Positions 25,657-34,576 of a stretch of DNA of 64,000 nt are shown here, one piece after another. The stretch lies in NCBI RefSeq assembly GCF_003268775.1, contig NZ_QLSU01000025.1, forward strand, positions 62,001-126,000. The letters are read 5' to 3'. A program made the position numbers and the translations under genes. The stretch comes from Paraburkholderia unamae. GTDB lineage: Bacteria; Pseudomonadota; Gammaproteobacteria; Burkholderiales; Burkholderiaceae. Position 1 is the stretch's first letter. Every line of letters starts with the position of its first letter. A model generated the notes under the pieces. The model made no database searches. It saw nothing but the letters and a program-made list of their open reading frames with translations, and was not told the origin of the DNA.

Positions 25657-26622
25657 ATGAACTTTTCCAGACCCGACCCGGAGGAAAACAGCGACGGGCC
25701 GATCCGGGCGCCGGATTTTTCGCTCAGACAACTTTCGTACTTTCTCGCCGCCGCCCAGCATCAATCCGTGCAAAAGGCCGCGGCCGTGCTTCATGTTTCA
25801 TCGCCCGCCGTCTCAGCGGCGATCGCGCATCTCGAAGGCACGCTGGGCGTCACGCTGTTCAACCGGCAACACGCGCGCGGGCTGCTGCTTACCGAAGCGG
25901 GCAGCGAGTTTGCCGTGCAATGCCGCGCCGTGCTTCAAAACGCGAACGAGTTGCTTGTGCCCGGCACGCTCGATCGCGGCGCGCTGCGCGGGCAGGTGAA
26001 AGTCGGGTGTCTGACCACGTTTGCGCCTCTCGTCATTCCGTCGCTTCTGAACACGGTGCGCGCCGACATTCCCAATGCGAAGCTCACGTGGACCGAAGGC
26101 CACCACGAATACCTGATCGAAGGACTGCGCACCGGCACGCTCGATCTGGCCGTGCTGTACGACTTCGAAATTCCTTCGGGCATCCAGATCATGACGTTGC
26201 GCGGCGCGCCATTGCAGGTCGTGTTGCCGCCCCATCATCCGCTTTGCGCGCGCACGCATATTCCCGCCGCCGAAATCAACACCGAACCGTTCATCTTGCT
26301 CGACCTCCCACGTACGCGCGAATACATGCTTTCGGCCTTCAGCTCGCACGGCGTGCTGCCACGCATCGCGCATTCGGTCACGTCGCTGAACATGCTCTTT
26401 GGCCTTGTCGCGGCGGGACACGGTTTCTCGTTGCTCAACTTCTGTCCGCCATACATGGTGCCGGGCATCGGCCGTATCGTTTCGCGCCCGTTCGACTCGC
26501 TTGTACGTCAGCCCAATATCGTGGTCGCGTATTCGTACCGCTATCACTATCCGCGTGTCGCGGCGGCAATCGTCGAGCGCATCGCGTCCATCGTCGATAC
26601 GCTCACGATCGAATCGCCGTGA
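25657..26622 (+). CDS. LysR family transcriptional regulator
   Basis: 321 residues. The helix-turn-helix is at about 40-60 (SVQKAAAVLHVSSPAVSAAI) followed by HLEGTLGVTLFNRQHARGLLLT; the substrate domain starts at about 113 (GQVKVGCLTTFAPLVIPSLL). A 20-residue acidic N-terminal extension precedes the usual start (FSLRQLSYFLAA). ATG 25657. Divergent from the MDR-amidase-reductase group and convergent with the Rieske gene group, so it likely controls the first. Confidence 0.9.
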   Translation: MNFSRPDPEENSDGPIRAPDFSLRQLSYFLAAAQHQSVQKAAAVLHVSSPAVSAAIAHLEGTLGVTLFNRQHARGLLLTEAGSEFAVQCRAVLQNANELLVPGTLDRGALRGQVKVGCLTTFAPLVIPSLLNTVRADIPNAKLTWTEGHHEYLIEGLRTGTLDLAVLYDFEIPSGIQIMTLRGAPLQVVLPPHHPLCARTHIPAAEINTEPFILLDLPRTREYMLSAFSSHGVLPRIAHSVTSLNMLFGLVAAGHGFSLLNFCPPYMVPGIGRIVSRPFDSLVRQPNIVVAYSYRYHYPRVAAAIVERIASIVDTLTIESP

Positions 26623-26672
26623 TCGTCGGAGCCGGTGTTATGCGAGGCTGAGGGCCCGGGTTCCGTCGACGC

Positions 26673-27284
26673 TCAGGGCATCTCCATCCACGATTCGGAA
26701 AACGCCAGAAACGCCGAGCTTTTCTTGCCGCCGTCGAAGTTTCGCGTCGTGACCTTGCCTGCCAGCGCGCGGCCGTTCACCTCGATGCTGGCGTCTTGCG
26801 CGTCGATGAAGAGGCTGTACATCTCGTGCTTTAACGTCGGGCCTTTTTCCGCGGGCATGTCGACCGCGTAGGGCGTGCCAAGCCGGCTCCACGTCATCAC
26901 CACTTCCAGATCGCCTGAACAGAGAATCTCCTGGTAGCGCGAGCGCGTGTCGCCGACCGAGCGCGAATCCGTGAGCGGCAGATACTGCACGGCGGCCGTG
27001 CCCGCCGAAATGCGGAATGCCGCGAATTTGCTGAAGAAATGCTCCATCAGATAGCGTGCGAGCGCTTCGTTGTCGGCGATGCACACGTTGCACGCTTGCG
27101 GCAGGCTCGCCGCTACGCCCGGCTTTTCCAGTAGCAGCACGCCCTTGCCCATGCCGAAAGGCGAGTAGTTGATCTTGAAGCTGGCGGCGAGGCTGGTCCA
27201 TTCGCCGTCGTCGCGCTCCTTCAGGTAAATGCCGGGGTTGTCGCCGGTCCAGGCAACCGTGCCGGGGTGAATGGGTTGACTCAT
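26673..27284 (-). CDS. Uncharacterised protein linked to the Rieske oxygenase
   Basis: 203-residue soluble-looking protein; no family recognised. It opens SQPIHPGTVAWTGDNPGIYLKER, is rich in beta-type segments, and includes NVCIADNEALARYLMEHFF (about 83-101) and DAQDASIEVNGRALAGKVT near the C-terminus. No metal or nucleotide motif seen. ATG at 27284; it is immediately downstream of the oxygenase gene on the same strand (gap of about 40 bases), so probably co-expressed with it. Accessory, beta-like subunit or lipocalin-like binding roles are possible but unsupported. Confidence 0.75.
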   Translation of the reverse strand: MSQPIHPGTVAWTGDNPGIYLKERDDGEWTSLAASFKINYSPFGMGKGVLLLEKPGVAASLPQACNVCIADNEALARYLMEHFFSKFAAFRISAGTAAVQYLPLTDSRSVGDTRSRYQEILCSGDLEVVMTWSRLGTPYAVDMPAEKGPTLKHEMYSLFIDAQDASIEVNGRALAGKVTTRNFDGGKKSSAFLAFSESWMEMP

Positions 27285-27325
27285 GTTTCGTGTGCCTTTG
27301 AAAGAACAGCGGTGTCGATGGGGAT

Positions 27326-28678
27326 TCAGACCGTGGTGCCGGCGAGCGACTGCGCGTAGTCTTCGATGCGCGCGCGCACCTGGCGGTCGCGGTCCGCGGC
27401 TTCGTGATGCTCGCCGCGCACGACGATGCCCGTGATCGTCTTGCCGACCTCGCGGATGAACGCCGCGTCGTCTTCGCGCGGTGGGGCGCTGATGACCGTG
27501 TCGTGCGCATAGGTCGGCGTGGCCCCGTCCGTGCGCAGCGGCGACACCGAAGGCTTGCCGCCCTGCGCAACCTTGTTGCTTTCCCGACGGAGCAACTGGC
27601 GCAGCATCGCGACGCCGCGGTCGCAGCGCGTGAGGTTTTCGAGCGCATGAACGGCAATTGGCCGTTGCGATACCTGTGCGTCGTAATCGCCTGGCATGCG
27701 TTGGCGGTCCTCGTACGGCCGCGCGCCGTTCTGGCCGAAGAAGTCGACCGACTCGACGCCGCATTGCGCTTCGTCGGCAATGCCGCGCGGGTCCGCGTCG
27801 GGGTGGAAATGACGCCAGCCGATGATGCGGCAAGTCTGGTTGTCGATCGGCGTAGTCCAGCGCGTGATCGCCACGCGCGCGAAACATTTGTCATCCTGAC
27901 CATCTTCCCAGATGTGGCCGACCTGCGCGAGATTCGGCAGGATGATGTCGTTCGAGCGCACCCACACCTTGTCCTTCCAGCGCCGGGTCGTCACGTAGAT
28001 CATGCCGGCGGGCGTCGGCACGAAATCCATGTCGGGCAGCTCGCCCCAGGCTTCCGCGAATTGCGTGAAGCTGATGCGCGTATGCAGGAACACCGCGTGC
28101 GCCGGGTCCATTACGTTTTCGTGCACCTGTAGCCAGTTGCAGGGATAGGTGAGGCAGTACGGCACGAGCCGGTCGTCGTCGATGGCGTAGGTGTCGAACA
28201 GCGGAAACTCGGGCTTCTCCTGAGGCGGCCCGAAGTAGCCGAAGATGATGCCGCGATATTCGTGCAGCGGATACGCACCATGGCACACGTTAAAACGCAA
28301 TTGCGAATCGGGCGGATCGCCCGGCGTTTCGAGTATCGTGCCGTCCACGCCGAACAGCCAGCCGTGGTAGCAGCAACGCAAGCCCTCGTCTTCGCAGATG
28401 CCGAATTCGAGCGAGGTGCCGCGATGGCTGCAATGCTTTTCGAGCAAGCCCGGCTTGCCGTTCTTCGCGCGAAACAGTACGAGATCCTCGCCGAACATGC
28501 GCACGGCCTTGGGCAATTCGCCGAGTTCCGTGCTGAGCGCGACAGGCTGCCAGAAGCGGCGCAGATACTCGCCCATCGGCGAGCCTTTCTCGACGTGCGT
28601 GAGCTCCGCATTTTCCGCCGGTTGGCGTTCCCGCTCGTACGCCGAGTAGGGTTTGATCAAAATGGTTTTCTGAGTCAT
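27326..28678 (-). CDS. Rieske non-haem iron oxygenase, phthalate-dioxygenase type (catalytic subunit)
   Basis: 450-residue oxygenase. The Rieske motif is C83-x-H85 and C102-x2-H105 (CSHRGTSLEFG... CCYHGW). The mononuclear iron motif NVMDPAHAVFLH follows at about 195-206. The N-terminal stretch HVEKGSPMGEYLRRFWQP matches the phthalate 4,5-dioxygenase class, which uses PDR-type reductases such as those at 22505 and 37317. It hydroxylates or demethylates an aromatic or heterocyclic acid; substrate unknown. ATG at 28678 was chosen over a TTG-extended frame to 28744. Upstream lies a class II aldolase-fold gene on the same strand. Confidence 0.92.
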   Translation of the reverse strand: MTQKTILIKPYSAYERERQPAENAELTHVEKGSPMGEYLRRFWQPVALSTELGELPKAVRMFGEDLVLFRAKNGKPGLLEKHCSHRGTSLEFGICEDEGLRCCYHGWLFGVDGTILETPGDPPDSQLRFNVCHGAYPLHEYRGIIFGYFGPPQEKPEFPLFDTYAIDDDRLVPYCLTYPCNWLQVHENVMDPAHAVFLHTRISFTQFAEAWGELPDMDFVPTPAGMIYVTTRRWKDKVWVRSNDIILPNLAQVGHIWEDGQDDKCFARVAITRWTTPIDNQTCRIIGWRHFHPDADPRGIADEAQCGVESVDFFGQNGARPYEDRQRMPGDYDAQVSQRPIAVHALENLTRCDRGVAMLRQLLRRESNKVAQGGKPSVSPLRTDGATPTYAHDTVISAPPREDDAAFIREVGKTITGIVVRGEHHEAADRDRQVRARIEDYAQSLAGTTV

Positions 28679-28755
28679 GGGTTCACTCTGGGGATGACGG
28701 TTCCAATACGATGCTAGCGGCGCCAAGCGCTGGGCGACATTCACAAATAAGCCCG

Positions 28756-29559
28756 CTAGCTACGGTTTTCCTGAGGCGTGAAAGCGCGCTCGTGTCCCAG
28801 TGCCGCGTATTCCGCGAGACAGGTCGAGCCTTGAAAATGACCGAAGGCCGGTGAGCCGATGCCTTGCGCGATCGAGTGCGCGGTTTGAGACGGGAGCAGC
28901 GAGGGCTTCCCGGCCGCCTCCGCCAGTATTTGAATGCGCGCCGAGCGCTCGATCAGCAGGAACCACCAGAGCGCTTCCTCGACGCTGCGTCCCACCGTCA
29001 GTGGGCCGTGATTGCGCAGCAGGGCCGCCTTGCGTGCGCCGAGCGCACCGGCAATGCGCTCGCCCTCGCTCAGCTCGACGACGAGTCCACTGTCTTGCGC
29101 GTAGACGCAGTGATCGTCGTAGAGCGCACACACGTCCTGGTTGATCGGATCGAGCAAGCGTCCGAGTGCGCACCAGGCGGTGGCGTGCGGGGGGTGGCCG
29201 TGCACCACGCACACGACCTCGGGGCGCGCGCGATGGATCTGCGCGTGGATCGCAAAAGCGGCGGCGTTGATCGCGTGTCCTTCGATCACGTCGCCATCGT
29301 GCGAAACGAGCGCGAGATCGGCCGCGCGCATTGCGCCGTAGCCGACGCCGAACGGATTGACCCAGAAGCAGTCGGCGCGCACCGGATCGCGCACCGAGAG
29401 ATGCCCCGAGACGCCCAGGTTCATATGCAGCGAGGCGAGCAGGTGAAAGGCCGCCGAAGCGGTGCGCTTGCGGCGCTCGCGCAGCCCGGCGGGGTCGCCG
29501 TTCGCGTCGTTGGCGTGCGACGGCGCGACGGGTGCGAATACGAATGGATTGCGGTTCAT
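28756..29559 (-). CDS. Class II aldolase/adducin-fold protein
   Basis: 267 residues. The metal-binding histidines are in VVHGHPPHA (about 118-126) and LLRNHGPLTVG (about 180-190). Family members are fuculose/ribulose-phosphate aldolases and also decarboxylases of aromatic ring-fission pathways (CmtD type). Lying directly upstream of a Rieske oxygenase, a decarboxylase role is more likely than sugar cleavage. A second family member is at 35774. Confidence 0.87.
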   Translation of the reverse strand: MNRNPFVFAPVAPSHANDANGDPAGLRERRKRTASAAFHLLASLHMNLGVSGHLSVRDPVRADCFWVNPFGVGYGAMRAADLALVSHDGDVIEGHAINAAAFAIHAQIHRARPEVVCVVHGHPPHATAWCALGRLLDPINQDVCALYDDHCVYAQDSGLVVELSEGERIAGALGARKAALLRNHGPLTVGRSVEEALWWFLLIERSARIQILAEAAGKPSLLPSQTAHSIAQGIGSPAFGHFQGSTCLAEYAALGHERAFTPQENRS

Positions 29560-29607
29560 GGCTGGCGTTGATTCCCGCGAGGAATAAGCGACGTTGGAGA
29601 GCGCGCT

Positions 29608-30753
29608 TCAATGCGCGAGCGTGAACTTTCCCTGCTCGACGGTGAGCATTTCCACGCTGTCCGGGCGCGTGCCGAAGTGATCCTGCGGGCCATAGGTGTA
29701 GCGCGCCGTCACACCTACGTAGTCCTGTACGTTTTCCAGTGCGTCGCGGATCGCCTCGGGCTTGTCGCCGGCGCGGCGGATCGCGTCGATGAGCAGCATG
29801 GCGGCGTCATAGCCGTTACCCGCGAACGTGGCCGGAGGGTGTCCGTATTTCGCCTGATACGCTGCCGAGAACGAGGTCAGTACTCGCTTTTGCGGATCGG
29901 AGTCGGGCAGTTCGCCGGCGACGTAGATTTTCGACGAAGGCAGCAGCACCCCGTTGGCGGCGTCGCCCGCCAGACGCAGGAAGTTGAAATCGTTCGCGGC
30001 GTGCGTGAGATAGAGCGGGGCCTTGATGCCGAGCGCGCGATAGTTGCGCGTTGCAATGGCGAGGCCGGGGCCCGTTGCCCAGATCACCGTCGCCTGCGGC
30101 GCGGCGCCGCGGATTTTCGTGAGCTGCGGCGTCATGTCGGTGTCGCCGTTGCCGAAGGTTTCGTTATCGACGAGCGTGATGCCGTAGTCCTTGACGAGCT
30201 TCTCCAGGCTGTCGCTCGCACTGGTGCCGAACGCGACATCCGAATGCAGCATCGCGATCTTCGTGATGCCGCGCTTTTTCATGTCCTGAAGCATCACGCT
30301 TTGCACGACGACGTCGGTGAGCGGTGCGAGGAACGTGTACTTGCGGCGCTCGGGCGGCAGCACGATGCCGCGTGTGGCGCCGATGCCGATCATCGGAACC
30401 TTCGCGCGCTCGACCGCGTCGACGACTGCGAAGTTCGAGCCGCTGCTCGACGGTCCGATTATCGCGATCACATTTTCCTGGGTGGTCAGACGCTTGAGTG
30501 CCGACACGGTTTTGGTATTGTCGCTTTCGGTGTTGATGTTCACGAGACTCAACTTGCGGCCCTTGATGCCGCCCGCCGCGTTGACCTGATCCACGGCCAG
30601 TTGCGCGCCCTCGAGCGCGGGCTGGCCGAGCGAGGCCACGAAGCCCGACGTCTCCAGCAGGCCACCGATCTTGATGTCGTCGGCGGCAAGCGTGGCGCGG
30701 CAGATTCCCAATGAAATAAGGATTCCGAAGGTAATGCGAAGCGTGCGTTTCAT
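29608..30753 (-). CDS. Branched-chain-type ABC transporter substrate-binding protein
   Basis: Periplasmic receptor of the LivK type, 381 residues with a signal peptide (MKRTLRITFGILISLGICR, predicted cleavage after ATLA). Typical stretches: IKIGGLLETSGFVASLGQP, GAQLAVDQVNAAGGIKGRK, AIIGPSSSG and AGNGYDAAMLLIDAI. Its permeases and ATPase are the next genes upstream in the operon, with DUF1116 in between. Ligand unknown; such receptors bind amino acids, aromatic acids, urea or amides. Given neighbours, an aromatic or amide ligand is inferred. Confidence 0.92.
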   Translation of the reverse strand: MKRTLRITFGILISLGICRATLAADDIKIGGLLETSGFVASLGQPALEGAQLAVDQVNAAGGIKGRKLSLVNINTESDNTKTVSALKRLTTQENVIAIIGPSSSGSNFAVVDAVERAKVPMIGIGATRGIVLPPERRKYTFLAPLTDVVVQSVMLQDMKKRGITKIAMLHSDVAFGTSASDSLEKLVKDYGITLVDNETFGNGDTDMTPQLTKIRGAAPQATVIWATGPGLAIATRNYRALGIKAPLYLTHAANDFNFLRLAGDAANGVLLPSSKIYVAGELPDSDPQKRVLTSFSAAYQAKYGHPPATFAGNGYDAAMLLIDAIRRAGDKPEAIRDALENVQDYVGVTARYTYGPQDHFGTRPDSVEMLTVEQGKFTLAH

Positions 30754-30777
30754 GTCGAGTGTTCCGTTCTTGTGGTG

Positions 30778-31998
30778 TCAGGGGAAGAGGGCGGTCAGTG
30801 CGCTTTCGAACAGCGCGGGCGGTGCGGTCCAGACGCCGCCGCCGATGCGCCCGCGCCGTCCGTTCGAATCGAGAATGCCCAGCGCGACGGCGGGCCGCAG
30901 TCCGCTCGCCACGACGCTGCGCGCGCTCAGGCCAACGCGCGTCGCGCCGCGCACGAACGCCGGATGAAGCGCGCGTAGCAGTATTGCGTTGAGCGCTTCG
31001 GGCGAGGCTTGCATGAACGCGCCAAGGTTGTCTTGCTGGGCACGCGAGCGATGCATGCACATGGCGCCAAGGCCGAGCGCCTCGACCACGGCGCTATCGC
31101 CGATTGCGGGTAGACCGTCGCTCGCGCCAAAGCCGGTGTCGAAACGACCGACGGGCGTCGTCGCCTCGACGGTGAACCATCGCTGCGGCGCATGCGCGAG
31201 GCGAATGCCCGCGCGGCTTCCGTTCGCGCCCATCGACGTGACGATCGCGCTGCCGCTTATGCCTTCCGCCGCGCTCAGCATGCAGCGCGACGCGGCCATC
31301 CACGTGTTCAGAAAGAACCCCGGCGACGTGTCGAAAAATCGCTGCACTGCGTCGTTGGCCCAGCCGCCTTGTGCGGCAAGCTGCACGACGAACAGGCGCG
31401 TGCCTTCGATCGTACGGCCGTGGCAATCGTCCCCGTCCGCGAGCGCCGCGTCTGCGATCGCGGCGAGATCGACCGGTGCATTCAGGCGCGCCCCGATCGC
31501 CTGCGCGAGCGGGCCGTTGACCCAATGCAGGTGCGCGCTCACCTGCGGATCGTCCATGCCCAGGCGTATTGCGGGGCCGCTTCCCCCGCTCAGCGCGGCG
31601 TGAATCGTGCGGCCGCGGCCCGCGGCATCGGAGACGACCTGCACGTACTGGCCAGGCGACAGCACCGCCGCAAGCGGCACGACGCAGTCGTGCTCCTGCG
31701 CGCTCGCGAGCAGGATCTCGCGCGCTTCGATGGCCGCTAGCGCTTCATCGACCGACGTTGCCCAGCCCTCGAACAGCGCGGCGTGCGCGGCGGAATGAAG
31801 TAGGGGCGGCGGCGCGCTCCCGTCCAGCGGTGGTCCCGCGTGCAGCAGTGTACGCTCGGGCCAGCGGATCGCTTCGCCTGCGCGCCGGAGCGCGTGCAGC
31901 ACCGGGCGGCTCGCCGCGATGGCTTCAAGCGCGACCCGGTCGGCTTGCTCGTGCATCGCAGGCGCGGACGATACGGTTTCGTCGTGGCGTTCCATCAT
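30778..31998 (-). CDS. DUF1116 family protein (YlbE/AllG-like)
   Basis: 406 residues resembling YlbE-type proteins. Family stretches include ERTLLHAGPPLDGSA, LLHSAAHAALFEGWATS, NGSRAGIRLAHAPQRWFTVEA and IGDSAVVEALGLGAMCM; the C-terminal RVGLSARSVVASGLRPAVALGI and GRIGGGVWTAPP are family-like. YlbE (AllG) works with FdrA (AllF) and AllH in E. coli oxamate/oxalurate carbamoyl transfer. Neither partner is visible here. The ATG overlaps the ABC ATPase stop by four bases, so it is translationally coupled within the importer operon, an unusual context. Its role may be processing a carbamoylated import substrate. Confidence 0.8.
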   Translation of the reverse strand: MMERHDETVSSAPAMHEQADRVALEAIAASRPVLHALRRAGEAIRWPERTLLHAGPPLDGSAPPPLLHSAAHAALFEGWATSVDEALAAIEAREILLASAQEHDCVVPLAAVLSPGQYVQVVSDAAGRGRTIHAALSGGSGPAIRLGMDDPQVSAHLHWVNGPLAQAIGARLNAPVDLAAIADAALADGDDCHGRTIEGTRLFVVQLAAQGGWANDAVQRFFDTSPGFFLNTWMAASRCMLSAAEGISGSAIVTSMGANGSRAGIRLAHAPQRWFTVEATTPVGRFDTGFGASDGLPAIGDSAVVEALGLGAMCMHRSRAQQDNLGAFMQASPEALNAILLRALHPAFVRGATRVGLSARSVVASGLRPAVALGILDSNGRRGRIGGGVWTAPPALFESALTALFP

Positions 31999-33602
31999 GC
32001 GGCCTCGCTGGATGCAGCGTCTTGCCAGCCGAGATACGCCTCGCCGATGTCGGGCGAATCGAGCAGGGTGTCGGCGCGGCCTTCCAGCGCGATCTGGCCG
32101 TTGACGAGCACGTAGCCGCGATCGGCGACCTGCAACGCGCAATGCGCGTTTTGCTCGACCAGCAGCACCGTGATACCGCGTTCGGCGAGACGCGGCAGCG
32201 ATTCCAGGATTTCGCGCGTGACCTGCGGCGCGAGCCCGAACGAGGGCTCGTCGAGCATCAGCAGTTGCGGGCGGCTCATCAACGCGCGCCCAATCGCCAG
32301 CATCTGCCCTTCGCCGCCGGACAGCGTGCCCGCCTGCTGGTCGATGCGCTCTTTCAGGCGCGGGAAGAATGTGAGGATGTCGTCCATCGTCTCGGTCATT
32401 GCGCGCGCGACGGCGCGGCGCGGGTGGAACAGGTTCAGGAGTCCGGCGCCGCGCAGGCCGGTGTAGCCGCCCATCTGGAGGTTGTCTCGCACGCTCAGCG
32501 TGCCGAACAACTGGCGTCCTTCCGGCGCGAGCGCGATGCCGGCTGCGGTGCGGCGCTCCATCGGCAGGCGCGCGATCGATTCGCCATTGAACGCGATGCC
32601 GCCCGACACCGGCGCGACGAGCCCGGCGATCGCCTTGAGCAGCGTGGACTTGCCCGCGCCGTTTGCGCCGATCAGCGTGACGATCTCGCCGCGCCGCGCT
32701 TCGAGCGACACGTTGACGAGCGCGTCGGCCTGGCCGTAGCGCACGCTCAGGCGATCGAGCCGCAACACGGGCGCGGCGCCCGCGTCCGGCGTGACAGTGC
32801 GCGCCGGTTGGCGTTCGGCGCGCACGTCGGTGTTGCCGAGATACGCGGCGACCACCGCCGGATCGTGACGCACCGTTTGCGGATCGCCTTTCGCGAGCAC
32901 CGCGCCGTGATTGAGCACGACGAGGCGGTCGGCCAGGCTGCTCACAAAGGCCAGATCGTGTTCGACGAAAAGCACCGTGACGCCACGCTCGCGAATGCGG
33001 CAAATCGCGGCTGCGAGCAGCTTTTTTTCGTCGGTGGTGAGCCCTGCGGCGGGCTCGTCGAGGAGCAGCAGTTCGGCGTCGCTGCCGAGCGCGCGCGCGA
33101 CGGCGAGCAAACGCTGCTGTCCCGCCGTCAGTGCTGCCGCGGGACGTCCCGCCAGTGCGCCAAGGCCGACCAGGTCGAGCATCGCGGCGGCGTGTGCGCG
33201 CAGCGCCGTGAGCGTGCGCGCGGTGGCGAACGGATGGGTCATGCCCTGTAGCATGCCGGTCCTGGCGCGCGCCACGCCGGCGCACGCCACGTTATCGAGG
33301 ACGGTCATGCCGGCCAGGATCTCGGCGGCCTGGAAGGTGCGCGCAAGGCCTGAGCGGTTGACCGCGTCGGGCGTCATGCCGCTGATCGCGCGGCCCTTCA
33401 AACGCACCTCGCCGGTCTGCGGCGCGATGAAACTCGACAACACGTTGAGCAACGTGGACTTGCCTGCGCCGTTCGGGCCGATCAGCGCGAGTATCTCGCC
33501 GCGCCGCACGTCGAAACCGACATCGCATAGGGCTTGCAGGCCGCCGAAGCGGACCGACACGCCGTTGACTTCGAGCAGGGTTTCCGGAGAAGACGAAGTC
33601 AT
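31995..33602 (-). CDS. Fused LivG-LivF ATP-binding protein
   Basis: 535 residues holding two complete ABC modules that are normally separate LivG and LivF subunits. First module: Walker A GPNGAGKST (about 42-50), signature LTAGQQRLLAVARAL, Walker B LLLLDEPAAGL. Second module: GANGAGKST (about 311-319), LSGGEGQMLAIGRAL, LLMLDEPSFGLAP. The linker between (about 250-285) is Arg/Pro-rich. Start ATG overlaps the livM stop; its stop overlaps the DUF1116 start. It energises the LivHM permease pair. Confidence 0.93.
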   Translation of the reverse strand: MTSSSPETLLEVNGVSVRFGGLQALCDVGFDVRRGEILALIGPNGAGKSTLLNVLSSFIAPQTGEVRLKGRAISGMTPDAVNRSGLARTFQAAEILAGMTVLDNVACAGVARARTGMLQGMTHPFATARTLTALRAHAAAMLDLVGLGALAGRPAAALTAGQQRLLAVARALGSDAELLLLDEPAAGLTTDEKKLLAAAICRIRERGVTVLFVEHDLAFVSSLADRLVVLNHGAVLAKGDPQTVRHDPAVVAAYLGNTDVRAERQPARTVTPDAGAAPVLRLDRLSVRYGQADALVNVSLEARRGEIVTLIGANGAGKSTLLKAIAGLVAPVSGGIAFNGESIARLPMERRTAAGIALAPEGRQLFGTLSVRDNLQMGGYTGLRGAGLLNLFHPRRAVARAMTETMDDILTFFPRLKERIDQQAGTLSGGEGQMLAIGRALMSRPQLLMLDEPSFGLAPQVTREILESLPRLAERGITVLLVEQNAHCALQVADRGYVLVNGQIALEGRADTLLDSPDIGEAYLGWQDAASSEAA

Positions 33603-34576
33603 AAGGATTCCTTGTCACGTAGCACGTCGCCCGGCGCGAGCGGAGGCAGTGCGGCGCGCTGGCGCAAGCGCCGCAACTGGGCTGCGCATGTCGCCACGAG
33701 TCCGTCGCGCATGAAGATCATCACGCTGACCAGCAGCGCGCCGTAGATCACCACGTCGAGCCTGCCGAACGGCTTGAGCCATTCGCTGACGATCACCACG
33801 ACAAACGTGCCGAACAGCACGTTCCACACGCCGGCTGCGCCGCCCAGGGCGACGATCAGCAGCAGTTTGATCGAGAAGCTCACGTTGAACGGGTCCGGGC
33901 TGATGTAGCCCATCCAGTACGCGTAAAGCGCGCCGCCAAGGCCGGCATACGCGCCGCTCAGCGCGATCACCTTGCGTTTGACGCGCGCCGCATCGATACC
34001 GAGCGAGAGTGCGACGCGCTCGCTTTCGCTCACCGAGCGCATGGCGAGGCCCATGGGCGAAGAGGCGAGGTTGTGCGCCATCGCGAGACCGAGCGCGCAG
34101 AGGCCCCAGGCGAGCACGTAGACGGCCTGATCGGAAGCGAGGCTGAACGAACCGATCGTGAGCGCGGGGATGCCTGAGAGGCCGTCCGGGCCGCCAGTCA
34201 CGCTGCGCCATTGCACCAGCACGATATGCACGATCAGCGCGAGCGCGAGCGTCGCCATCGCGAGGTGATGGCCCTTCAGGCGGAACACGATCCAGCCGAC
34301 GCACCAGGCGAGCAAGGCCGAGCACGCGGTCGCGGCGATCACGCCGAGCCACGGATCGAGATCGAGCGTACGTGTGAGCCAGGCCGCCAGATACGCGCCG
34401 AACGCGACGAATGCGCCGTGACCGAGCGAAATCTGGCCGGTGTAGCCCATCAGCATCGAAAGGCCGATCGCCGGAATCGCGTAGATCGCGCACACCACGA
34501 GCAGGTTGACGAGGTAGGCGTTGCCCGCCGCGAGCGCGGCGGCCAGCGCGGCCACGAGTATCAGGACGGCCTTCAT
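33599..34576 (-). CDS. livM: Branched-chain-type ABC permease LivM
   Basis: 325-residue inner-membrane permease with about eight to ten transmembrane segments. LivM features: MLMGYTGQISLGHGAFVAFGAYLAA near residue 40, LKGHHLAMATLALALIVH, and the cytoplasmic loop MGLAMRSVSESERVALSLGIDAARVK that contacts the ATPase. ATG at 34576 overlaps the livH stop by four bases, and its stop overlaps the ATPase start. Confidence 0.92.
   Translation of the reverse strand: MKAVLILVAALAAALAAGNAYLVNLLVVCAIYAIPAIGLSMLMGYTGQISLGHGAFVAFGAYLAAWLTRTLDLDPWLGVIAATACSALLAWCVGWIVFRLKGHHLAMATLALALIVHIVLVQWRSVTGGPDGLSGIPALTIGSFSLASDQAVYVLAWGLCALGLAMAHNLASSPMGLAMRSVSESERVALSLGIDAARVKRKVIALSGAYAGLGGALYAYWMGYISPDPFNVSFSIKLLLIVALGGAAGVWNVLFGTFVVVIVSEWLKPFGRLDVVIYGALLVSVMIFMRDGLVATCAAQLRRLRQRAALPPLAPGDVLRDKESL

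Noticed and set aside
30778..33285. 835-codon frame on the - strand read as one gene
   Set aside because: Its 3' part is the real DUF1116 frame; the 5' part is an off-frame reading of the ABC ATPase.
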